From positions 27,141 to 42,752 of the forward strand of contig NW_014013508.1 in NCBI RefSeq assembly GCF_000611645.1: a stretch of DNA of 15,612 bases, written 5' to 3'. Under the pieces are notes generated by a model. It searched no databases. It saw only the letters and a program-made list of their open reading frames with translations, and had not been told where the DNA came from. This document shows positions 1-9,234 of this stretch, piece after piece (the stretch's first letter is position 1; each line of letters begins with the position of its first letter). The translations under genes were made by a program, and so were the position numbers. This stretch comes from Monoraphidium neglectum. Lineage: Eukaryota > Chlorophyta > Chlorophyceae > Sphaeropleales > Selenastraceae.

Positions 1-32
1 GGGGGGGGGGGCGGGGGGGCAGGCGGGCGCAC

Positions 33-1245
33 CTCATCCTGCTTCGAAGCCACCATGATGCATGCGACCGCCACCAGCTGCAGCACGTTGCGCGGGACGC
101 CCTGCGGCGCGCAGGGGGCCGTTGGGGACGATCAGGGCGGGATGGGACCGGCCGGGGCGCGCGCGTGCGCGCGCGCGCGCGGACTGGCGCGGCATGGCGC
201 GCGCTTTATTGCGATCATGGCGGCAGTCCGCCCAGGGGCCACCGCTGCGGCGCGGCCACTGCCAATGAGCGCGCCAGAAAGCTCTCAAGGCCTTCAGCAT
301 ATGCGTAATGTTTCATTGCACCGGCAGCGGCACCTGCGCCGCCATGAACAATGGTTGCCTGGCGGCGCTGAACGCAGCGGCGCGAGCGCGCGCGCGAGCC
401 GCCGGCGCGCACCGCAGGTGAGCAGGCCTGGAAGCGGTCCAGAAGCGCCACCGCCAGGAAGAGCGTCTCCTGCTGCATGCCGAATTCTCCAGCGACCTCG
501 GAGAGCCAGCTTGTCACGATTGAGCGCATCTGCGGCGTGACAAACTCGCCGCCCTGGCGCGCCTCTGCGCGTCCCAGATACCCGGCCGCCGGTCGCACAT
601 CGCGCTCCCTGGCCATCTCCCGCCTGCGTAAAAAAGAAGACGCGATACAAACCGACTCAAACTCACGGCCGCGGGCACGCAGGGAGGCCCAGGGGCAACT
701 TTGTTTTTTCGTGCCCCCGTGGTCAACGGCGAATGCTCACCCGATCATCTCCAAAAGCTCCGCCGCGGCCGCAAATCGCCATCCATATGAGATGGAGGGT
801 CCCTCTGGCGCCGGGCTGGCCGCTATCTCTCCACCCGCGGGACGCGAGTCGGCCTGCTGCACTGGCCTCCGCTGCTCCGGCACGTTTTCGTTGCAGTAGA
901 AGTCGGGGTCGCCCATGTCCTAGGGGGGATAAATTTCAAGGGTGTCAGAGCTACTAAACAAGCACAGCGGCGGGCCGGAGGGGACGCCACGGCTGATCTT
1001 GGTGTTCTTGACCCCGCGGCGCGGGGCCCCAGCGGCACCTGGTCGCCGCATGGGCATGGATCCAGGTGCAAGATATAATTATAATACCATATACGCACCT
1101 GATCGGCGCTGCCAGCGTCGGGCAGCCCCCATAGGCGAACGTCTCCCGCGCTGGAGGCATTTGAGGCCTTGCTGACGGGCGAGACGGCCTCTACAGGGTT
1201 GTACTTGCCCATAGCACCCTCCGCAGGGCAAAGAGGGGCCTCCAT
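33..1245 (-). CDS. Mitotic-type (A/B-like) cyclin, 5' part only, four exons
   Basis: Cyclins bind and activate cyclin-dependent kinases. Exons on the minus strand are 1245-1099, 919-741, 623-413 and 101-33; the gene runs off the left edge. Donors are CAG|GTGCGT, GG|GTGAGC, GCG|GTGCGC and GAG|GTGCGC, acceptors end in AG, and the phases agree, giving 202 residues. Residues 141-202 are the first part of the cyclin box: MRSIVTSWLSEVAGEF (141-156), ETLFLAVALLDRF (161-173) and VLQLVAVACIMVASKQDE (185-202). The family's conserved Arg (142) and the Lys...Glu pair (199, 202) that contact the kinase are present; the usual Asp before Trp148 is Ser. The start is the ATG at 1245, with an in-frame TGA just upstream; a second Met lies at residue 12. 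The A/B subgroup is an inference; an SDS-like or other plant cyclin is possible. The second half of the cyclin fold lies outside the window. Confidence 0.85.
157..181. repeat. Alternating GC tract in cyclin intron 3
   Basis: Twenty-five bases of unbroken alternating G and C/T (purine-pyrimidine) lie inside the third cyclin intron. Such tracts can adopt left-handed DNA. The intron also ends near a G-rich stretch at the window edge (1-18). Confidence 0.8.
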
Positions 1246-2090
1246 TCAGGCCCGCAGTCCTTGCCCCTACTGCAGATCTGTCACTGCTCCGTCTGTGCTG
1301 CCTGATAACTAGCTGAAAGAGTCTGAGGAAACGCGGACAGATGAGAGAAAGCAACGTGGTTGATGAAAAGAGGGCGCGTCCCTCCTGGACAAAAGCTTTT
1401 GAACAAAAATCCAAACTGCTTTCGCGCCGCTATGCCTCTCGCGGCCGGCTCCCGGTAATGTGGTTCTGATAATCGCTTTATTGTTACTTTTGCGCCATAT
1501 GGGCAACCCCACCTGTTGCAAGGCCAGGAGTGTGTATCGAGCGAGCCTCGGGTGACTCCATGTGCATGGCCCAGCCTGCATCGCCTTTGAGTGTCTTGCT
1601 GGGATCGTGCTTGCATGCACGTAAAAATTCACTGTATCGGGTTGCATCCTCGCCAGTGAAGCATGTTTCCAGTGCTGTGTTGCACGGCGGGGGCTCGGAT
1701 GGGCGCCGCTGACTGCACAGCTCGAGCTGCGCGGCCCATGGTCATTGATGGCGAAGCAGCGCTGCGGCCACGGAATTCTTACCTATAAATTTCAATTCAC
1801 CATTGTCACACGGCAGCAACACCACTTTGCGGGCACGTCAGCAGCCTCCGAGCTGTTGCCCCCTAACCACCAACCGAACGCTTGATCCGCCCTCAACAGC
1901 AACGGCAGGCTGCGCACATGCAAGCAAACGCGGCCAAAACGACTGCCTCGCTGCACCAGAGGAAGCAGGGTCTGCCTCGCCACTCGCTACAACGAGCTGC
2001 GGTGCGCGACCCTGCTGCGCATCCCCCACACTGCCATGATGATGAATTTCCCCCGCCAAGGCCCCGCAGTCGAACTGTTACCGATGCCGC
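1246..2090 (-). promoter_or_regulatory. Upstream region of the cyclin gene; no gene seen
   Basis: No reading frame here resembles a known protein or joins convincingly to the cyclin exons. It should hold the cyclin promoter and 5' UTR. Read on the minus strand it has an E2F-type site GCGCGAAA (1427-1420), about 175 bp before the ATG, and a TATA-like TTTATAGG near 1783-1790 followed at once by GTAAGA, which resembles a splice donor and could mark a 5' UTR intron. These are motif matches only. Confidence 0.4.
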
Positions 2091-2095
2091 TTACA
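2091..2095 (-). terminator. TGTAA polyadenylation signal of UBLCP1
   Basis: TGTAA on the minus strand, 168 bp past the UBLCP1 stop codon. TGTAA is the usual chlorophyte polyadenylation signal and the spacing fits a short 3' UTR; cleavage would be expected 10-20 bp beyond it. Confidence 0.6.
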
Positions 2096-2262
2096 CTGGC
2101 GCGCACCGACAAGAACGCTCGCCATAAGCACGCGCCACCTGGCAGCCAACACCGCAATCAACCTCGCCTGCCGTAAACACTGCTGCGGCGCATATTCAAG
2201 CCAATACGCGTGGCCCCTGACGACCCCGACCCAGCCAACGGGAATCGGCCCTCCCTCCCCGC

Positions 2263-5200
2263 TCACGAGCCCCGTGCGCCGCTGCCCCCGCTCCTGCTGC
2301 CCGCGCCGCCGCCGCCGCCGCCGCTGCTGAAGCTCCCGCCAAAGCCCGCGGCGTGCTTCTGAAGGTATGACTCCCACTTTCTGTGGTTCAGGTCTGCAAG
2401 GCTGGGCAGGGGCCCGACCAGACAGAGGTAGTGGCTCAGGTGCAGCAGCTCGTTGTCCTGGGGTTCACAAAAGGACGGGGTTCACGGTGAGGTGAATGGT
2501 CACATGGTGGTGCAAGAGGCATGGGGTGCATGGTGTTTGTTGAGGAGATGTCGACACCGTTCGCGCACCACACTTACCGGCACACACAGGCGAGCGCACA
2601 TGCACGCAGGCACGCATGCATGCATGCATGTCCACACGCACACAGATGTGCGCACACAAACACACACGTGTACATGCACACACGCGCACATATGCACTGC
2701 ACACACACACACATACGCACACGCACACACCCAGCAGGCTCGCCTTGTCGCGGTTCATGTGGGCGCGCTTGAAGGGCCGTATGACCAGGCCCTGCTGCTT
2801 GTTCATCACGAAATTCCGCCTGGCGGGCAGGATTTGGTCGGGGATTGCAGGGAGTCATCATGGGTTATCAGAGTGCGCATGGTTGGGCGGCTGCGCGGGT
2901 GTGTGGAATAATGGACCTTGGTGGCACGGCAGGAGCGACTCATGACTCATCAGCGACCCTGGCAAATGCCCCTGCCAAAATTTTGAGGCATGCACACTTG
3001 TGCAGGCACGCGTGGGTGGATGCACACAAGCACACACGCCCGCACACACACGCACACAGACATTAACGCACCCACACAGGCTGAAACGACGCCATTCAAA
3101 CCAGGCACACGCCCGCCCTTGCCTGAGGTCATCCAGCATGACAGTGTTTTCCGCATTGTAGTGGTCTGGGAACTTGGCCCAGATGAAACCCAGGGGTTTG
3201 CAGTCAAACACGCCGTATTTTTCAGTCTGGTACGCGAGGGATTGACAAGGGCCCGGAACAGGGGGAGGTGATCGTGGGAGCGGGCGAGCGGGTGGGGGTG
3301 AGGCATAGGCGCCAGGCGGCTGGAGTCCGGGGCTGCATGTTTGGCATGGGCGACCTAGGCAGCCTGCAGAGGGCCGCTTGGAACGGGTGTCAGCTGCCAA
3401 CGGGATGCCAACAGGATCAGGTGCTTGCGCCCATACACCCAGGCCATTCACAAGCAACCCCCAAACCCTCCGCTTCCCCAACAATCTGGCGACCATTCGA
3501 CAACCCATCGGATGCCAGGCGGTAACGCCACAAGCGCACCTGCACGGTGACCATGGCCGCGTGGTCCAGCATGGCGGTGATCTTGTACTGCTCGTTGCCC
3601 AGCACCCCCAACTCCCGCATCTTCACTTCCACCCACTTCATGTTGGTTGCACTCCCTGGAAGGGCAGCAGCGACGGGCATGAAGGTGCAAGCCGGCAGGG
3701 ACAAGGGGACGTGCGAGCGCACACCCAATTCCATTTTGCGCGCAAAGCGCTGTGCGCGGACGCGGCAGCATAGGGAGACGAGCGGCGGCGCATGCGTCAA
3801 GGATGCATGCAAAAGGAGTTCTTACCTAGGTTCAACTCATGGGAACGGCCCAGGCATGACCACGCCGGCGTGCCGACCCCGACATAGAAACCCACACCCG
3901 CATCTGTGGCTTGTCAATGGACACCGCATGGACACAAGCATTTAACGCCCGTCATCGGCCCAGGGTACCCACATATGATTATGTCATAGAACTGGTAGGT
4001 GTCCCGCAGGAACTCGTGGAGGTGGGGGCGCGCCAGCTCGTCCGGCCGCTCGGCTGCAGACCCGAGGTCGAACAGTGTGTAATCGATGTCCAGCTGTGAT
4101 GTGTGTGGTTGTACAGGCATGTGAGAGGTCACACGAAGGGCGTTTATGTTCATGGTGTTGGGTTGACACAAGGCAGGGTTGCATGTTTGTGCCGCACGTG
4201 CCTGCATGCGTGGGTGTGGAACAGGGCACACGCAAAAGGCGCAAACGGTCGTTGCCTGGCTGCTCCAGAGGGTCCTACAAAAATCTACCCGCGTCCACCG
4301 CGCGCTCACATGGGGCCTCGGCGCAAGCACCATGCACGCGCACGTGACCGCCCCCCTGCACCCCCATCCGCACATATCCCCCCCCACCACCACACACACA
4401 CACACAACACACACACACACACACACACACGACCGGGGCCTCACCACGAGGCACTTCTTCCCGTCCCGCGGCGGGTTCATCACCTTGACCTCCACGCTCC
4501 TGATCCGCCGCTGCAGCTTCTCCAAGACCTGGAGGTTTGGATAAGGTGTTGCTCTGTGAGGGTCTTGCATCAAATCCCAAGACGAGTCAGCCCGCAGGGG
4601 TGGCGGCAGCAGCTGAAGGGTGGCTTAGAACGCCGCCGCACATAGCGCCCTGCCGCTCCCCTGAGTGGCGCACCCGCCCGTCGCGCTTGTCCGCTTGGCG
4701 CCGTCGCAGCCCCTGTGCGGCGTGGCGCGCGCCCATCAAGCGGCGTGCCACGCCAACCCTGCACAGAGGGAACCAACAATGGGCGTCCGTCACCCGCCAG
4801 TCACCCGCCGGTCACCTCCGGCTGGTCCTTGACGTCCAATGCCTGCTCCTCTTCCGGCCGCAGGTCAAAGTCGTCCTGCACCTCCGGCGCGGCCAGCGCC
4901 TCGGCCTCGGCCGCCGCGATGGTCTATAAAAGCGGCGGCAGCGGCGGAGGCGGCGGTGGCGGCGTGCCAGGGTTGCTGAGTGGGGCGGCGCCTCGATCTG
5001 GATTCAGTTGCGGACCGGCTGACTTCCCTCGGAGCAGAGGGCCGCGCGGGAGATCCGCTGGCCTGTGCCGCGGGCGTGCGGGCCGCCGCCCGCTGACGGT
5101 TTTGATAGTGCTGCCAGTCTCTCCACTGCGTGCACCCCCGGCGCGGGCCCTTTGCGCACCTCCTCCCGCTGCCCCATCATCATCACTTTCGTGGACGCCT

Positions 5201-5993
5201 TGATCGCCAGGTCCGACACCTGTCGGGCGCCACCATTCGAACACGCACGTGCACATGACGTCCCGCAAGCTTTGTTGGAGGGGGCCGCGGGCCGTTTTGC
5301 GGGAGCTGCTGGCTCTCAGTCTCAGAGCAGGAGGCGCCTGCTGCACCAGTCCAGATGGCCGGGCAAAGATCAAGGCGCGCCGACGGCCCTCTGTGGCGGC
5401 TGCAGGGTGGCAGGCATATGGATGCCCAGCAATCTTGAATTCATTCCTTGCTCCCAAGCTTTGACCGTTTTATCCATCCCTCTCACCTTCGCTTCGTCGC
5501 CCGCCAGCTTGCCATCTCTGGTCTTCAGGCCGAGCAGCTTCTGCCTCTTGGCGCTGACCTGGCATGGTCCAAGCCGCAGCAGTGGCTCGCGCACGTCAGG
5601 GTTGATTGCAGGGGCGCGGTGAGGCCGGAAAACGGGGCAGGCAGGGCGGCGCAAGTGCAGGGCCCTGTGGAGAGCAAAGCGCCCGCGGCGGGCGCGTGCA
5701 GAGGCTGCGCTGCTGGTGCTGCCGTGCCCACCTGCGTCTGTTGCTCCAGCTTGTGCTTCACCGTTGCTACTGTATCCTCTGGTGTCAGGTGTACTGCATA
5801 TTCCTGGCCCTGCGGCAGCCCAGGGCGAGGCGCGTGCTGTCATGTGCCGCAGCGCCGCTGGGCGGCCGGGGTACAGCATGGGCAGGTGCAGTTGACGCGT
5901 GCGAGCTGCGGCGCACAACAGCGGTGCCCAACTCTGCCTGCAGTCAGACTGCAGCACCTGCCACTTGACACAGAGGCTGGCTGGCTCCGCCAT
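2263..5993 (-). CDS. UBLCP1: UBLCP1: ubiquitin-like domain CTD phosphatase (26S proteasome phosphatase), complete, 11 exons
   Basis: UBLCP1 is a HAD-family (FCP/SCP) serine/threonine phosphatase whose ubiquitin-like domain binds the 19S cap; in animals it lowers nuclear 26S proteasome activity. Exons: 5993-5958, 5809-5732, 5558-5487, 5219-5160, 4923-4816, 4528-4445, 4093-3973, 3655-3540, 3226-3123, 2819-2744, 2457-2263. They total 1050 nt, 349 residues; human is 318. Residues 1-82 are the UBL domain ([27 protein letters not shown]), 83-118 an acidic linker, and 119-146 contain NPPRDGKK. The phosphatase follows: DIDYT (148-152, catalytic Asp148 and Asp150), WSATN (187-191), Lys235 of CKPLG, and Asp257/Asp258 of [22 protein letters not shown] and [11 protein letters not shown] are family-typical. 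The C-terminus adds a Gly/Ser/Arg tail from a GCC repeat. Introns 9 and 10 use GC donors. The first exon encodes only 12 residues, but GQEY after it matches the family exactly. It lies head to head with the B9D2 gene. Confidence 0.95.
2581..2732. repeat. CA/TG-rich microsatellite in UBLCP1 intron 10
   Basis: About 150 bp of imperfect CA repeats on the plus strand, mixed with CATG and CG steps (GCATGCATGCATGCATG near 2616). In the UBLCP1 transcript this reads as UG repeats starting just after the GC donor of intron 10. Confidence 0.9.
2989..3062. repeat. CA/TG-rich microsatellite in UBLCP1 intron 9
   Basis: About 75 bp of imperfect CA repeats inside intron 9, UG-rich in the sense of the gene and beginning within roughly 60 bases of the GC donor. 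Confidence 0.85.
4386..4430. repeat. (CA)n microsatellite in UBLCP1 intron 6
   Basis: A nearly pure CA run with one interruption (ACAACAC near 4406). In the UBLCP1 transcript it is a UG tract that begins 14 bases after the GT donor of intron 6. Confidence 0.95.
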
Positions 5994-6451
5994 TGAAAAC
6001 GATGTCTACAACGATAATCTGCAACAGGATCTGATCGTGTTTGATCTATACGGTAAACCGTCAGGCATCCAGCAGTGATATCGAAAATAGGCGTAAGTTA
6101 CATACACAAGAAAAGTACACGCGGTGACGCACCACGCGGCTCAGTCAAAGCGAGTCAGGAACACGATTCGGCGCGGGGCAGCCTTTTGAAATGTCAAGAC
6201 GAGAGCGGTGAGCCTTGATTGTCTATTCATTTGAGTTGAGGGGCGGACGTGCAGCTGAAGAGTGCTGCGCGAGGCTGCAAGCCATCTCGCCGCTGGTTTG
6301 CGCAACACCCGCAACGTGCCAGACGAACGGCGCGTACTTGCCCTTGCGTACTGTGAATCACAGGGCCTCCACAGGCGAGCTTGGTGCAGCCGGCAGGCCC
6401 AGTCCTGACCTGCACGCGCTACCCAATGAGGGCGAGCCCCGCGGTGCGCGC
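5994..6451. promoter_or_regulatory. Shared upstream region between divergent UBLCP1 and B9D2 genes
   Basis: The two start codons face away from each other 458 bp apart, so both promoters and 5' UTRs should lie here. The part next to UBLCP1 (about 5990-6130) is clearly AT-richer than its surroundings and holds a perfect inverted repeat ACGGT-AA-ACCGT (6050-6061). No strong TATA box is visible for either gene. A minus-strand TGTAA occurs at 6098-6102. The region assumes that the B9D2 start at 6452 is right. Confidence 0.5.
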
Positions 6452-8816
6452 ATGGGCCGCCAGAGCCGCGGGCGGGACAGCAACGGCGCTGCTTCGCCAC
6501 AGGCCGGAGTCGTTGCGGAGGACGAGGCGGCTGGACGTCAGCAGCGGAATCCATTTCTCGGGAGGGGCGATGGAAAAGAGGCGGACCAGGAGTTGAAGTC
6601 CCCGCCGGTCGGGAGAGCAGCTTCGCCCCTGTTTTCCCAGGTGACCGGCAGAGTGACATCCGGAGCGCCGCCACTCGCGCTTAGCGCGCCGCACTCTGCA
6701 CATAGCCCTGCCCTTGGGAGTGCTGCCGGCTGTGACTGATACCACGTGCAAGGGGCGGCCCTAGACGCGCTTACCTCACGTTTCCTGTGCCTGCATCGGA
6801 ATATCATCACCTGATCGCCATCCCGCCCCAGGTGCGGCCGCGCTCCGCAGCAGCCGCAGACGACGCGCCGCAGCCGCCGCCGACGCAGCGGCAGCAGCAG
6901 CAGCACACCGGGGAGGTCCACGTTTTCGGGGAGATTGTGGGCGCATCGGGGTTTGGCGCGCGCACCCTATTCTGCACGTGGAGGCTGGCGTACGACACGC
7001 GGCACTGGCGGCTGCTGCGCGGCGAGGAGGCGGTGAGCTGCTGCATCCCGCCTTGTGGTTCGAATTTGTCGATTGGTATTGTAGGGCGCTTTTGGTGTGT
7101 GAGTTTTTGTTCATCAGTGTGCTCGTCGCCCTGGGCGCACGCACGGCCGAGGCAATCTGCAGTCGCGCTGCATTGCTACCTCAACGCAGCACTGCACCGC
7201 ACCCTCCAGCCCTGGCTCATGACAACCCACCCCACGCACGCGCCCCGTGGCCTCGCTCCTCAGGGCCGCACACACGTGTCCGGCCCTGCGTCGCCTGACG
7301 ACGCCGACACGATTTGGGAGCACCCGCTGGCGTTTGTCCTGGGGGCTCGCAGCTATCAGAAGTGGCCCTGCCTCGTGCTCAAGGTCAGGCAAATTGTGAT
7401 TGCCAATTGCAATTGCCGATAGATGGTAATGGCCCTTGCAAGGGGGGGCTGCGTTGCTGACGGCCCCACACATGACATGGGTGGTGCGTGGGTGCGCGTG
7501 CCATGGTACTGCTCTACATGTGGCGGCCTGCCCGCTCGGTGATGCTAGTTTTCCCCTGAGACAAAGGGCCCAGAGAAGTCAAACCCTCGACCGCGGGCAT
7601 TTGGCGACCACCCCGATGCGGTCCCAACGTGGGGGAGAGGGAACGCGGGGCAGCAGCGCGGGCTGAAGGGCTGTTGCGCACTACCAGCAGCACGCTCGCT
7701 TAGTGTCCCATCGGCTTCACTTGCAGAGCTGCACCGCATTCTCCACCCGCTCATCCCCTGTGAGCAGGTGTTTCAGCGCAGCTTGCTGTACGGCCAAGAC
7801 CAGTTTGTGGGGTATGCACTCGCTCGGCTGCCGATCGCGCCCGGCTCGCACGCCGCCTGCAGTTGCCCAGTCTGGGAGCCGGTGCAGGCGCGGCGGTCGG
7901 TGTCGCAGGCGTTGCACGGTGCGTCCGGGCAAAGAGCGGGTCGTCCTTGTGTCAGCTTTGCGAGTGCGTGCCCTGTGTCACAAACGTCATTACATACGCA
8001 TTTGGTATGTGCACGTACGCAGCGCACATGCGGACTCGCGAGGACGCGCACTCACATGCACAAGAGTGCGCGCGCACGCGCGCGCGCGCACACACACACA
8101 CACACACGCATGCGCATGCGCATGCACGCGCGCGGTCGGTATGAATCACACACAGGTTGGTTTGGTGGGCTGGCGCCACAGTTGGTGGATGAGACGTTCA
8201 TTTTGGACCTTGAGAAACGGTGATCATGGGGTGTGTGGGGTCACAGATAACATCACGCTCTGCACTCACACGAGCAAGCTGCCTCATGCCCGAGCCCGAG
8301 TGGCGGGGGCGGGTACTCTGTGAGTTTGCAGATGCCACGCGCGCGCGCACACGCGACGTCCGGTCGCCCGCTGCTCGCACTGCGCAGGTTTGAGCTGGGT
8401 CAGGGCCTGCACACCCAGGGCGCGGGCCGGGTCGAGCTGCGCCTGCATGTGCTGATGCGCGGCGCCGAGCGGCTGCCTGTGGTCGCACATGACTCCCCTG
8501 GGCCCCCAAAGAGGTGCGCTTGCGGGCGGTGGCCCTGGCACGGCAAGGTTTCTGCATGCCTTAATTGCATGCATTGAAATGTGAAGCAAGCCAAGAGAGC
8601 AATAGAACCAGCACTTCTTCGTGATGGGCAGGCGTTGAGCTTGCATTGGGGTGGCTTGCAGGCATGCGCTCAAGCGCGTCCTGCCCCTTTTCTGGGTTCT
8701 TGTGGTAGGCTCCTCTCCAGCAGGCCTGATGCATCCGTTCCGGGTCGTACCCCAATGCCATGCCGCTGCAGGCAGCAAGCCCTTGTAATGCAGGGGCGGG
8801 GAGCGGCGGGGCCGCG

Positions 8817-8852
<36 letters not shown>

Positions 8853-8976
8853 CGAGGAGGATTCTGACAGTGACGACGAACTGTACGAGAGTCCCGGACT
8901 GCGCTCAGTACGGGAGGGCCGCACGGCACGGCTGGGTGCTGCGCTGGCGTCGTCGACGCGAGCACGCGGCGTGTAG
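6452..8976 (+). CDS. B9D2: B9 domain protein of the ciliary transition zone (B9D2-like), 7 exons
   Basis: B9 proteins (MKS1, B9D1, B9D2) form a complex at the ciliary transition zone that gates entry of membrane proteins. Exons: 6452-6640, 6832-7032, 7264-7383, 7768-7918, 8156-8219, 8388-8513, 8772-8976; 351 residues, against about 175 for human B9D2. The domain starts near residue 91: EVHVFGEIVGASGF, LFCTW, HWRLLRG, then GRTHVSGP, IWEHPLAF, YQKWPCLVLK, FVGYALARLPIAPGSH, CPVWEP, GGLAPQL and GRVELRLHVLM. GASGF, LFC.W and G.T.V favour B9D2 over MKS1 or B9D1. All phases agree. The first exon has no homology support; it was chosen as the ATG (GCGCATGGGC) whose frame leads to CAG|GTGACC with matching phase, so the first 63 residues are uncertain. 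The last exon encodes 11 Gln from a CAG run, then HEEDSDSDDE. TGTAA follows 254 bp after the stop. Confidence 0.85.
8066..8134. repeat. 69-bp perfect alternating purine-pyrimidine tract in B9D2 intron 4
   Basis: GC steps, then about 11 CA steps, then three GCAT-type units (GCATGCGCATGCGCATGC), then GC steps, without a single break in purine-pyrimidine alternation. It lies upstream of the intron 4 acceptor (8155). Such DNA is a strong candidate for the left-handed form and for slippage. Confidence 0.95.
8818..8850 (+). repeat. (CAG)11 in the last exon of B9D2
   Basis: Eleven uninterrupted CAG triplets. In the chosen frame they encode glutamine, just ahead of an acidic stretch. Confidence 0.9.
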
Positions 8977-9229
8977 CCGGCGAGCAGGGTGCGTGCTGAC
9001 AGGGATGGTGGAATGGGTGGTGGGGGTTGAGGCAATTTTTTGAACGGGTGACGAGCGCTCCATATGCACCCGTCCACCCCACAACATGATAGCAACGACG
9101 TGCCTTGCGCATTTGGCCCCCTTGCCCAACCTCCTGGCGCAAAATTGACGCGCGCCACTGCGGCTCTCACCGGTGACCCGCGTCGACACAGGCGGGTGCC
9201 GCTTGCCGAACAAGGTTAGCGGCATGTCA

Positions 9230-9234
9230 TGTAA
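9230..9234 (+). terminator. TGTAA polyadenylation signal of B9D2
   Basis: Plus-strand TGTAA in a locally AT-rich stretch (CATGTAAAATC), 254 bp after the B9D2 stop codon. It is the first such motif downstream of the gene. Confidence 0.6.

Noticed and set aside
2581..3062. Repeated CA-rich blocks considered as a CRISPR array or tandem satellite
   Set aside because: No fixed-length repeat and spacer units; these are dinucleotide microsatellites inside introns of a eukaryotic gene.
4923..4931. TCTATAAAA as a plus-strand TATA box
   Set aside because: On the minus strand it forms the TTTATAG acceptor of UBLCP1 exon 5, inside the gene; no plus-strand gene follows.
6141..6674. 177-codon minus-strand frame antisense to B9D2 exon 1
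   Set aside because: Opens from GTG and has no motif. I kept the plus-strand exon because its phase fits the B9 exons, but noted the doubt.
7057..7065. GGTTCGAAT, resembling a tRNA T-loop
   Set aside because: The flanking bases do not form a T-stem and no acceptor or anticodon arms can be drawn; it lies in B9D2 intron 2.
8389..8976. Alternative B9D2 ending: donor GGCAAG|GTTTCT (about 8549) joined to acceptor AATGCAG|GGG (8792)
   Set aside because: Also in frame with the poly-Gln, but the AAAGAG|GTGCGC donor matches the other donors of this window better and joins cleanly at CTGCAG|GCAG. It remains possible.
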